NCBI RefSeq assembly: GCF_013032445.1
Contig: NZ_WQCA01000001.1
Coordinates: forward strand, 310,001-374,000
DNA: 64,000 bases
Reading direction: 5' to 3'
DNA from: Ruegeria arenilitoris
Lineage (GTDB): Bacteria; Pseudomonadota; Alphaproteobacteria; Rhodobacterales; Rhodobacteraceae
The notes under the pieces were generated by a model. That model was not told the origin of the DNA. It made no database searches and saw only the letters and a list, made by a program, of their open reading frames with translations. Of the stretch, positions 8,930 through 16,920 are shown in pieces; within the stretch, counting starts at the first letter, position 1, and each line of letters begins with the position of its first letter. The position numbers and the translations under genes were made by a program.

Positions 8930-10519
8930 TTAGTTGGTAAAAGTACCCGAAGATGGCCTGCTGGTTTCGCCGGAAATTCTATTCATCGAATTTTTGAACC
9001 AATCTAAAACGCCGCTCATTCTGGAAGCCCAACGTCTTAGAGTTCTCGCAAATCCTTTCTGGCCAAACCTTCCTCGTTGAACCCTCTTTTGGCATCGGGA
9101 TCTTTGCTCACGCTCCTTTTGAATTTGCCGGAGCGTCTTCAGAACGTTTGGCGAGGCGATTACCGTGTAACTCTGAACATCAGCATCACGGAACAACCGC
9201 ATGATGTCATCGGCAATTGGAGAAAGGAATTCTTTTAAATCGAACGGTTTTCCAGTGTTCACCTCCCAGGCAAGTCGAGCGATCCGATTAACCTCAAATA
9301 GACTGCCTTGAACACCTTTCCCATAGCCAGGTTCGAAGGATTTTTCACAAAAGTCCTGGACGTACCCAAAAGCCACCAGGCGACCATCTGGCGACGCGAC
9401 AGGACGACCGCAACCGCAATAGATATTATTTGCATTGTCCCCGGTCTTTGGCTTCTGCGTGTCTTGTCCCCTGCTCCCCTTGCGATCTACCTGTTCAATG
9501 GCCCCTGGTTCGCCTCTACCAACTTTTTCCGCCAGACAGACAGAAAAACGCCCGGTGTTTTCGCATTGGGAAAACTTCGCGCGTCGCCCCTGCGCCTTTA
9601 GTTCCTGCATTGTCTCTTTAAGCGAACCTTCCGTTCTTGTAAGACGCCGCCCCTTGGAGACAGCCAGATAAGCTTCGAACACTTTTTTGTTTTTAGACGT
9701 GGCAATCTCATATGCTGTCGTGCTTGGCTTGGTTCCATATCGGATGGATCGGGCGACATCCTGATGTGCAATGCGTTTTAGATGAACGCCGGCCTTACTT
9801 TGCAACCAAGGAGAATTCTCCTTGATGAATGCCAATGCTCTTCGACGATGTACATCACCAAGATCGAAGGTCAGGAAAATATGAAAATGCAGGTAGAAAG
9901 ATTCCGTTTCAGGCTGAAATGGCGCTTCCAACTGAACATACACAAAGTCGCCCATGCCGGATTTTCTGAGCGCAGTTTTGAGCTTGTTCATGCGTTTGAA
10001 CGCCAAGGCGACGCCAGCGTCATAGTCGTCTATCGAAACACGGCTTTCCAGCGCCGGAAATGTCAGCGCCGCTAACTGGGCTCGACCCTGCACTTTGGTT
10101 TCATAATGGTATTGGAGATTGGCCGCTGTCTGTGTTGTATCCACCATGGCAACTGAAGGCAGCCGCTTGTCGTGTTTGAATGCTGGGTAGCATATTGCCA
10201 GGTATTCGTTGTCTGGCAGACCTAGCAGAAACTGTGCCGCTTTCTTCTTGCCGGGTCTGTATAGGTCGTGACCTACTTCTGCCGCCATCTCGGCAACAAC
10301 GGCAGACATCTTCCGATACCTTTCGGAACCTGAACCGAGGCGGAAACCGCCGCGATATTCAACTTTTCGCCCGACCTGGCGTAGCGTTTTTGGTGGGAGC
10401 ACCTCATGCCCATAGATGTGCTTTGCTTGTCCACTATTCTGCCTGGAATTTTGGTGATCACACCTTCGTTGCGCACAACTTCTTTGTTCGCGGGATTGGC
10501 CCGCGTTAGTCTTTTTCAC
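8930..10519 (-). CDS. Predicted HUH replication initiator / nickase
   Basis: 529 residues from GTG at 10519, preferred because AAGGG lies 8 bases upstream. An upstream TTG at 10546 is also open. The centre has an HUH-type motif, FYLHFHIFLTF (His 211 and 213), preceded by a beta-strand VYVQLEAPF and followed about 48 residues later by DVARSIRYGTKP, with Tyr 261 as the candidate nicking residue. That order fits rolling-circle Rep proteins. A Cys cluster, NNIYCGCGRP, and a very basic C-terminus follow. N-terminal residues 1-60 are low-complexity and polar. It is probably the initiator of an integrated plasmid. The call rests on motif order only. Confidence 0.65.
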   Translation of the reverse strand: MKKTNAGQSREQRSCAQRRCDHQNSRQNSGQAKHIYGHEVLPPKTLRQVGRKVEYRGGFRLGSGSERYRKMSAVVAEMAAEVGHDLYRPGKKKAAQFLLGLPDNEYLAICYPAFKHDKRLPSVAMVDTTQTAANLQYHYETKVQGRAQLAALTFPALESRVSIDDYDAGVALAFKRMNKLKTALRKSGMGDFVYVQLEAPFQPETESFYLHFHIFLTFDLGDVHRRRALAFIKENSPWLQSKAGVHLKRIAHQDVARSIRYGTKPSTTAYEIATSKNKKVFEAYLAVSKGRRLTRTEGSLKETMQELKAQGRRAKFSQCENTGRFSVCLAEKVGRGEPGAIEQVDRKGSRGQDTQKPKTGDNANNIYCGCGRPVASPDGRLVAFGYVQDFCEKSFEPGYGKGVQGSLFEVNRIARLAWEVNTGKPFDLKEFLSPIADDIMRLFRDADVQSYTVIASPNVLKTLRQIQKEREQRSRCQKRVQRGRFGQKGFARTLRRWASRMSGVLDWFKNSMNRISGETSRPSSGTFTN

Positions 10520-10873
10520 AACCTGTACCCTTCGGTCACGGGCCAAAGGACGGCTGTTGTTTCGAGCTAAATCGGCTCCGTGCCTCTGACCGCAATTTCA
10601 TGCGACCAGGACTGCCGTCACTCCAACTTCAGGGATGTGGTCATGACCTCTGATCGCCAGAAAGCACATGACACAAAAGCGGTTTAAAACTTTTTAAAGG
10701 AATTTCGGCGTTCAAATTGTCGAAAGGATTACTGGCCGCCCTTGGGTCTCAAAGAGACCAAAATTGAAGGGTTGCCCAAAACCAAAATTTGGGTGCTCTA
10801 TCCATTACTTCGTACAAAAGAAAGCAATTTCCCCCAGTGTGTAAGAAATTTCCACAAAGACTGTTTGGCTGGT
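10520..10873. other. Candidate origin region upstream of the HUH Rep gene
   Basis: About 354 bases with no gene. Two stem-loops lie close together: GGTCTC-AAA-GAGACC at 10745-10759 and CCCAAA with TTTGGG at 10775-10793. They flank an AT-rich tract that includes a run resembling TTTAAAACTTTTTAAA near 10684. Rolling-circle nick sites are usually in or beside such hairpins upstream of rep. The assignment is inference. Confidence 0.35.
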
Positions 10874-11059
10874 TTAGCCTTCCTTTTTGAATCTTCCGGC
10901 AACCCTCTCCGCTTCTAGTCCGATCTTCACGAGTTCACGGATTGCCGCTGAACGTCCGTAAATCTGGTTTTGATGAGTGTAGGCTTTGATGTCTGACAGT
11001 TCTTCGTCGGTCATCAGTATTTGCAGTCTTTGAGGAGGATGTTCACCAAGTTTTTTCAT
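10874..11059 (-). CDS. Small ribbon-helix-helix protein
   Basis: 61 residues from ATG at 11059. A short strand QRLQILMTDEELSDIKAY is followed by two helices, with GRSAAIRELVKIGLEAERVA as the second, which is the CopG/Arc ribbon-helix-helix pattern. Such proteins bind operators as dimers and often control plasmid copy number or partner genes. Three copies of a 10-base repeat lie just upstream of its start and over its likely promoter, which suggests autoregulation. It is oriented like the Rep gene and about 350 bases upstream of it. Confidence 0.75.
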   Translation of the reverse strand: MKKLGEHPPQRLQILMTDEELSDIKAYTHQNQIYGRSAAIRELVKIGLEAERVAGRFKKEG

Positions 11060-11073
11060 AAAACAAGAGTATC

Positions 11074-11136
11074 ACTATACACACAGTGCGTCAAATACTT
11101 GACACCACAATCTCCTTACTATACACACTATACACA
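11074..11136. repeat. Three direct repeats ACTATACACA (iterons or RHH operator)
   Basis: ACTATACACA occurs at 11074-11083, 11118-11127 and 11127-11136 (the last two share one base). On the minus strand a TTGACG box with 17-base spacing to TACTCT overlaps the first copy, 20-50 bases from the small RHH gene's start. Position and repetition fit an operator for that protein, or Rep iterons. No binding data can be read from sequence. Confidence 0.6.
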
Positions 11137-12003
11137 TCTTAAGTTACTTTTGCCTTGATCATCTCTGGGAGACAAAAACTATGGTCCATTTCTTTCAGCT
11201 TCAGTTCCATCGCGCGCATGAAATCTGTGTTGTTTTTCATGTGTGCTATGTTGTGTATGAGTTTGCGCACAAAGCGCATGTGATCTAACGTCCAGATCGG
11301 CGATATTGTCGCCAAAAAACTTGAACCGGTATGCCAAAAGTATGCCAAAAACCAAACGCGATACAGAACACCCAATAAAATAAGCCTACTTTGGCTTAGT
11401 AGGTCCAGTCCATCATCGGTGCCACGCTTAAGCGCGCCGCTTTTTGTGCGTTATTTTTCAAAGCGTTAACTCCATGCAATCCCAAAAGGCGTGTAGCACG
11501 ATTTCCTTGGGTTTCGTGGTTTTTCCGGGGGTTTTCGATTCGAGCGTGCTATGGTGTAGCACATCCAGAGAACACAAACAGCAGCCCGAATGCTGCTGGT
11601 TACTGAGCCGCCGCCACCTTTCCCTTCTTTCCCCTGCACAGCGGAAATCGGCTATCAAACCCTGAATGTTCTTGGGTGTTCGAACCGGCTTCCCCATTAC
11701 CGAAACCAAGATGGGATGGAATCCATGACCAAACTCAACGACAGCACACAACGCCGTGTCGCGACCACTACCGCTCAGAATGCCCGCCAACTTACAACAA
11801 CTCAGAACGCCCCCGAAAGCCGGGCCCCCGTAGTTGCGGAATGTCCCCTTCCACAAAGCGAAGAGACGGGGCAGAAGGCTTCTAGGAGCTTGAGGCCGGC
11901 GAGTCCCACTATTTCAGCCGCGCGCGTCAAACGCTTTGGCACAAAAGGGGCGAATTCGGGATTGCCCCCTTTGACGCGAAACGCCTGAAGCTCAACTCAC
12001 AAA
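11137..12003. other. Junction between accessory block and polyamine cluster, no supported gene
   Basis: About 870 bases. A frame at 11139-11375 (minus) could encode a 46-residue basic peptide from an inner ATG (MRFVRKLIHNIAHMKNNTD...), but it has no family signature. TATGCCAAAA is repeated in tandem near 11330-11350. GTGTAGCAC occurs twice (near 11490 and 11554) with an inverted TAGCACG/CGTGCTA pair about 45 bases apart. Frames on both strands at 11458-11988 overlap and are not called. No intact tRNA was recognised as an attachment site. Confidence 0.4.
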
Positions 12004-12019
12004 AAATTTGATCAAATTT
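12004..12019. promoter_or_regulatory. 16-bp perfect palindrome, operator candidate (copy 1)
   Basis: AAATTTGATCAAATTT, a perfect palindrome 58 bases before the preferred start of the first GS-like gene. An identical 16-mer lies before the next gene at 13432. Two exact copies in front of neighbouring genes of one pathway point to a shared regulator, which is not in the window. Confidence 0.7.
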
Positions 12020-12077
12020 GATGACAAAGCGCCCGGTCTCAATTACATCTCGAACATCCCAAGTGATGGAGCCCCAG

Positions 12078-13397
12078 ATGGACCTGAGCGTTCTGCACAG
12101 TTTTCGCGTCGCTGCTTGTGACCTTAACGGCCAGATGCGTGGCAAGCGTGTGCCGCCCTCTTATGCTCACAAGCTGGCCAAAGGAACGGTGCGGATGCCC
12201 TTTTCCGCTCTGAACGTGGACCTGTGGGGCGCTGATATTGACGGCAGCCCTCTGGTCTTCGAATCCGGTGATGCGGATGGAATGCTGCTGCCCACAGAAC
12301 GCGGGCCGGTGCCGATGCCGTGGCTGGCGGCGGACACGGCGCTGGTTCCGATGTGCCTGTACGATGACGCGGGTGCGCCCTTTGCAGGCGACCCGCGACA
12401 CGCTCTGGCCGCGGTGTTGGAGCGCTACGCCCAACGCGGCTGGTCCGTCATCGCGGCGACCGAGCTGGAATTCACACTGCTCGATGCGTCGGGCGCGCAA
12501 CCGCAGCCCCCGATCAACCCGGTGACCGGGCGCAGGTTGGCGGATGAATCGGTCCTGTCCATGGCCGAAATGGACGCGTTCGACGCCTTCTTTACCGAGT
12601 TATATGACGGGTGTGCCGCAATGGGCATTCCCGCGCAGACGGCAATCTCGGAAAGCGGTATCGGGCAGTTCGAGATCAACCTGAACCATCAGGGCGCAAT
12701 GCGTTGCGCTGATGATACGTGGCTTTTCAAAACCTTGACGCGCGGTCTTGCCCGCAAACATGGGTTTACAGCCACCTTCATGTCTAAGCCTTATGCCGAT
12801 GATGCCGGCAACGGGATGCATGTGCACTTCTCGGTCGTGGACGATAAGGGCCGAAACGTATTCGACAACGACGGGCCTGAAGGCACCGATCTGCTGCGTT
12901 GGGCCGTCGCCGGATGTCTGGCCGCGATGCCGGGATGTACACTGGTCTTTGCGCCGCACGGAAATTCCTACACACGGCTCGTGCCCGGCGCGCACGCCCC
13001 GACCGGCGCAAGCTGGGCCTATGAAAACCGCACCGCCGCCCTGCGCATCCCCGGGGGTGCCCCCGCCGCGCGCCGGATCGAGCATCGCGTTGCCGGCGGC
13101 GATATCAACCCCTACCTGATGCTGGCGGCCGTGCTGGGCGCGGCTATGAACGGGGTCGAGGACGAAACCGAACCGCCCGCCCCGATCTCGGGCAACGCTT
13201 ACGAAATCGACGGCCTGCCTCAACTGGCAGCCGACTGGGCGTCGGCGATTGCCGCCTTCGAGACCGACCCGCAGGTCGCCCGCATCTTTCCCGCCGATCT
13301 GATCCGCTTTTTCGCGATGACCAAGCGGCAGGAAATCCAGCGCTTTGATGAGCGTCCGCCCGAGGAACATTGGCTCAGCTATCTCGAAGCGGTGTGA
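12078..13397 (+). CDS. Glutamine synthetase-like gamma-glutamylpolyamine synthetase
   Basis: 439 residues from ATG at 12078, chosen for the GGAG six bases upstream. In-frame starts at 12021 and 12066 lack one. Glutamine synthetase fold: beta-grasp N-terminus (LHSFRVAACDLNGQMRGKRVP), then metal and substrate signatures ATELEFTL, GIGQFEINLNH, GNGMHVHFSV and NRTAALRIPG. Members of this subfamily ligate glutamate to amines rather than ammonia, and a neighbouring PuuA-like and PuuB-like pair supports a polyamine role. It differs from the second GS-like gene downstream, so the two probably use different amines. A 16-bp palindrome lies in its promoter region. Confidence 0.85.
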   Translation: MDLSVLHSFRVAACDLNGQMRGKRVPPSYAHKLAKGTVRMPFSALNVDLWGADIDGSPLVFESGDADGMLLPTERGPVPMPWLAADTALVPMCLYDDAGAPFAGDPRHALAAVLERYAQRGWSVIAATELEFTLLDASGAQPQPPINPVTGRRLADESVLSMAEMDAFDAFFTELYDGCAAMGIPAQTAISESGIGQFEINLNHQGAMRCADDTWLFKTLTRGLARKHGFTATFMSKPYADDAGNGMHVHFSVVDDKGRNVFDNDGPEGTDLLRWAVAGCLAAMPGCTLVFAPHGNSYTRLVPGAHAPTGASWAYENRTAALRIPGGAPAARRIEHRVAGGDINPYLMLAAVLGAAMNGVEDETEPPAPISGNAYEIDGLPQLAADWASAIAAFETDPQVARIFPADLIRFFAMTKRQEIQRFDERPPEEHWLSYLEAV

Positions 13398-13431
13398 CCC
13401 CCTTGCCCGCTTGAATTCGGTGGGCTAGAAT

Positions 13432-13447
13432 AAATTTGATCAAATTT
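13432..13447. promoter_or_regulatory. 16-bp perfect palindrome, operator candidate (copy 2)
   Basis: Second exact copy of AAATTTGATCAAATTT, eight bases before the amidotransferase ATG and overlapping its translation start region. A bound protein here would block either an internal promoter or elongation. Confidence 0.7.
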
Positions 13448-13455
13448 GGTGACCC

Positions 13456-14136
13456 ATGAAAATCGGCATCCTGGTAACTGGCCACCCGCCTGACGAATTG
13501 CGCGAACAATTTGGCGCATATGACGCAATGTTTCGCACCTTGCTGGATGGAAACGGCTTTGAGTTCGATAGCTTTGCAGTCGTCGACAATCAGTTCCCCG
13601 ACAGCGCCGATCAGGCCGATGGCTGGATCATCACCGGCTCGCGCCACGGGGCATATGAAGACCACACGTGGATTCCACCGCTGGAAGACCTTATCCGCGA
13701 AATCTGGACGAACGGCCAACCATTGATCGGCGTTTGCTTCGGACATCAGATCATCGCGCAGGCGCTTGGCGGCAAAGTCGAAAAGTTCTCAGGCGGCTGG
13801 GCCATCGGGCGGACGGATTACGACTATGACGGGCAGACGGCGACTCTGAACGCCTGGCATCAGGATCAGGTTGTCGAATTGCCCGAAGGGGCCAAGGTGA
13901 CCGGCTCGAATGCTTTCTGCCGCAACGCTATGGTAGCCTACGGTGACACGATCTGGACTGTTCAGGCACATCCGGAATACGGTGACGGCTTTATCAAGGG
14001 CCTGATGGAAACCCGCGGCAAAGGCGTCGTGCCTGATGCCCTGATGCAAGCGGCCGCCAATCGCCTGCCCGCCAAGGATGACAATCCAAAGATCGCGCAG
14101 CTCATGGCAGAATTTCTGAAGAAAGAGAGGGCCTGA
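13456..14136 (+). CDS. Class I glutamine amidotransferase-like gamma-glutamyl hydrolase
   Basis: 226 residues. Class I GATase triad: GVCFGHQIIAQALGG with the nucleophilic Cys, and HPEYGDG with His and Glu near residue 174. In polyamine clusters a gamma-glutamyl hydrolase of this fold releases glutamate from gamma-glutamyl intermediates, and that role is inferred from the flanking PuuA/PuuB-like genes. A general GMP-synthase-like amidotransferase is the alternative. The stop overlaps the next gene's ATG by one base (TGATG), indicating coupling. Confidence 0.8.
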   Translation: MKIGILVTGHPPDELREQFGAYDAMFRTLLDGNGFEFDSFAVVDNQFPDSADQADGWIITGSRHGAYEDHTWIPPLEDLIREIWTNGQPLIGVCFGHQIIAQALGGKVEKFSGGWAIGRTDYDYDGQTATLNAWHQDQVVELPEGAKVTGSNAFCRNAMVAYGDTIWTVQAHPEYGDGFIKGLMETRGKGVVPDALMQAAANRLPAKDDNPKIAQLMAEFLKKERA

Positions 14137-15494
14137 TGGCCGACTGGAAAGATCAGCTGCCACAGGCAGCCCGGACCTATATCGAAGGCCAGCGATTGGA
14201 TGAGGTCGAGTGCATCATCTCGGACCTGCCCGGCATTGCCCGAGGCAAGGCGGTGCCTGCGTCGAAATTTGCCAAGCAGTCCTATTTCCACCTTCCCGAC
14301 AGCATCTTTTACCAAACCATCACCGGTGACTGGGGTGAGGCCGCCGGTGAAGACGGGTTCATCGAACGGGACATGATCCTCAGACCCGATTTCACGACTG
14401 CCTCCGCCGCGCCATGGACTGGTGACTGGACGCTGCAGGTGATCCACGACGCCTATGACCGGGACGACAACCCGATCCCGTTCAGCCCCCGCAACGTGTT
14501 GAAACGTGTGGTGCAACTGTATCACGACAAGGGTTGGAAGCCGGTCGTCGCGCCCGAGATGGAGTTCTTTCTGGTCGCCCCAAACGTGGACCCGGCCCAA
14601 GGGATCAAGCCAATGATGGGCCGCTCGGGTCGTCCGGCAGCCGCGCGTCAGGCCTATTCAATGACGGCGGTGGATGAATTCGGCCCGGTGATCGACGACA
14701 TCTATGATTTCGCAGAACACCAGGGGTTTGAAATCGACGGCATCACGCAGGAAGGCGGCGCGGGCCAGTTGGAGATCAACCTGCGCCACGGCAACCCGGT
14801 CAAGCTGGCCGACGAAGTGTTCTATTTCAAACGCCTGATCCGCGAGGCCGCGCTGCGCCACAACTGCTTTGCCACATTCATGGCAAAGCCAATCGAGGAT
14901 GAGCCCGGCTCAGCCATGCACATCCATCACTCAATCATCGATATCGAGACGGGCCAGAACATCTTCTCCGGCCCCCAAGGCGGTGAGACAGACGCGTTCT
15001 ATCACTTCATCGCTGGGCTGCAGAACCACCTGCCCGCCGGGCTGGCGGTGATGGCGCCCTATGTGAACTCCTACCGCCGCTACGTGAAAGATCACGCCGC
15101 CCCGATCAATCTGGAATGGGCGCGTGACAACCGCACCACCGGTATTCGTGTGCCTCTGTCCGGCCCTGAGGCTCGACGGGTCGAAAACCGCATCGCAGGG
15201 ATGGACTGCAATCCTTATCTGGGCATCGCACTCTCTTTGGCCTGCGGTTATCTGGGCCTAATCCAGCAAGAACGCCCACGCCGCCAGTTCTATGGCGACG
15301 CCTATGAAGGCGACGGCGATATCCCTCAGGTCATGGGCAACGCGCTGGATCTGTTCGACGAAGCGACCGCGCTGCACGAAGTCCTCGGCCCCGAATTTGC
15401 CCGCGTCTACGGCATCGTTAAACGCGCAGAGTATGAGGAGTTCCTGCAAGTCATCTCTCCGTGGGAGCGTGAACATCTGCTGATGAACGTCTGA
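14136..15494 (+). CDS. puuA: Gamma-glutamylputrescine synthetase (GS family)
   Basis: 452 residues of glutamine synthetase fold: IISDLPGIARGKAVP (N-terminal beta-grasp), PEMEFFL, GGAGQLEINLRHG, GSAMHIHHSI, NRTTGIRVPLSGP and NRIAGMDCNPYLGIA. This is close to the PuuA type that activates putrescine by gamma-glutamylation with ATP. It starts on the stop codon of the amidotransferase gene and is followed after 8 bases by the oxidase, so the three form one operon. Substrate preference among putrescine, spermidine or other amines cannot be read from sequence. Confidence 0.87.
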   Translation: MADWKDQLPQAARTYIEGQRLDEVECIISDLPGIARGKAVPASKFAKQSYFHLPDSIFYQTITGDWGEAAGEDGFIERDMILRPDFTTASAAPWTGDWTLQVIHDAYDRDDNPIPFSPRNVLKRVVQLYHDKGWKPVVAPEMEFFLVAPNVDPAQGIKPMMGRSGRPAAARQAYSMTAVDEFGPVIDDIYDFAEHQGFEIDGITQEGGAGQLEINLRHGNPVKLADEVFYFKRLIREAALRHNCFATFMAKPIEDEPGSAMHIHHSIIDIETGQNIFSGPQGGETDAFYHFIAGLQNHLPAGLAVMAPYVNSYRRYVKDHAAPINLEWARDNRTTGIRVPLSGPEARRVENRIAGMDCNPYLGIALSLACGYLGLIQQERPRRQFYGDAYEGDGDIPQVMGNALDLFDEATALHEVLGPEFARVYGIVKRAEYEEFLQVISPWEREHLLMNV

Positions 15495-15502
15495 TACGCG
15501 CG

Positions 15503-16807
15503 ATGAACCTGCTCTATGCCAATGACCGCAAGGCCGAGTATCCGGCCAGTTGGTACGCTGCAACGGCCAATGCTCTGGATCGATTTCCCGCGTTTTCTGG
15601 GGATGAAAAAGCTGACGTTTGCGTGGTCGGAGGCGGCTATACCGGCTTGTCCGCCGCACTGCACCTGGCCGAGGCCGGGTTCGATGTGGTGCTGCTTGAG
15701 GCGCACCGCGTTGGGTTCGGCGCGTCGGGCCGCAATGGCGGTCAGCTGGGCAGCGCGCAACGGATGGATCAGGAAGACCTTGAGCGGCTGGTCGGCGATG
15801 ACGACGCGGCGAAGCTCTGGGATTTGGCCGAGGATGCCAAGGATCTGGTCAAATCGCTGATCGCCAAGCATCAGATCGATTGCGACCTGAAACCCGGCGT
15901 AGCGGTTCTGGGTCTCAGTTCTGGCGAAAAGCAAGAATTGCACGACCACGCGGCGCACCTGTCTGACCGATACGGCTATGACCAGATGGAGTTACTGGAC
16001 GAAGGCGCAGGCCACGCGCTGTGTCCTTCGCCGGCCTATCGCGGCGGTTACTTGGACATGGGTGCCGCGCATCTGCATCCACTTAACTTTGCACTGGGGC
16101 TGGCACAGGCAACGGCGAAAGCCGGCGTTCGCATCTTTGAAGGCACCGAGGTTACGGGCGTTGACGAAACTCACCCCGCCATCGTGCGCACTGCACAAGG
16201 GAACGTAACCGCCGACCATGTGATACTGGCCTGCAATGGGTACCTCGGCGACTTGAATGGCAAGGTGGCGTCGCGGGTCATGCCAATCAACAACTTCATC
16301 GCCGCGACCGAGCCGTTGGGGGCAGACGCTGCCCGCGTTCTGACCCGCGATGTTGCAGTCGCCGACACCAAGTTTGTAGTGAACTATTTCCGCCTCAGCA
16401 GTGATAGTCGCCTGCTGTTTGGCGGCGGCGAGAGCTATGGCTATCGCTTCCCGGAAGATATTGCCGCCAAGGTCCGCAAACCGATGACCGAGATTTTCCC
16501 GCATCTGCGTGACGTCAAGATCGACTACGCCTGGGGCGGCACTCTGGCCATCACCATGCGGCGGATGCCCTATCTGGCGCGGGTTACGCCGAACATCCTG
16601 TCAGCCTCGGGCTATTCCGGCCACGGGGTTGGCACCGCGACCCATGCCGGGCAACTGATGGCACTGGCCATTCAGGGTCAGGCCGAAGGGTTCGACACCA
16701 TGGCCCGCGTTCCCGCCCAACCCTTCCCCGGCGGCACCGCCCTGCGCAGCCCTCTGCTGGTGTTGGCAATGACGTGGTTTGCCCTGCGGGATCGCCTCGG
16801 GGTCTGA
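15503..16807 (+). CDS. puuB: FAD-dependent gamma-glutamylputrescine oxidase
   Basis: 434 residues of the DAO/GlpD-like FAD oxidoreductase family. The Rossmann FAD motif VCVVGGGYTGLSAALHLAEAG lies near residues 35-55, followed by GASGRNGGQLG, and there is a C-terminal GYSGHGVGTATHAGQL segment. PuuB oxidises gamma-glutamylputrescine to the aldehyde with release of ammonia and peroxide. The assignment rests on the adjacent GS-like genes. Start ATG lies 9 bases after puuA. No aldehyde dehydrogenase gene is in the window, so the pathway is completed elsewhere. Confidence 0.87.
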   Translation: MNLLYANDRKAEYPASWYAATANALDRFPAFSGDEKADVCVVGGGYTGLSAALHLAEAGFDVVLLEAHRVGFGASGRNGGQLGSAQRMDQEDLERLVGDDDAAKLWDLAEDAKDLVKSLIAKHQIDCDLKPGVAVLGLSSGEKQELHDHAAHLSDRYGYDQMELLDEGAGHALCPSPAYRGGYLDMGAAHLHPLNFALGLAQATAKAGVRIFEGTEVTGVDETHPAIVRTAQGNVTADHVILACNGYLGDLNGKVASRVMPINNFIAATEPLGADAARVLTRDVAVADTKFVVNYFRLSSDSRLLFGGGESYGYRFPEDIAAKVRKPMTEIFPHLRDVKIDYAWGGTLAITMRRMPYLARVTPNILSASGYSGHGVGTATHAGQLMALAIQGQAEGFDTMARVPAQPFPGGTALRSPLLVLAMTWFALRDRLGV

Positions 16808-16920
16808 CCTAAAGAATTTGCGACAGATTGGTGAAATTTCGCCCACAAGGCGATTGAGGGGTTTTATTGCCCCATGTTTAGCTTTATCTTTCCCAAATAT
16901 AGAATTCGGGAAAACCAAAT

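Noticed and set aside
11458-11988. Overlapping frames on both strands in the gap before the first GS-like gene
   Set aside because: Low-complexity composition, no ribosome sites, no domain. They exclude each other.
11376-12003. tRNA gene or fragment as island attachment site
   Set aside because: TTCGAACC near 11680 resembles a T-loop, but no acceptor or D-arm could be paired.
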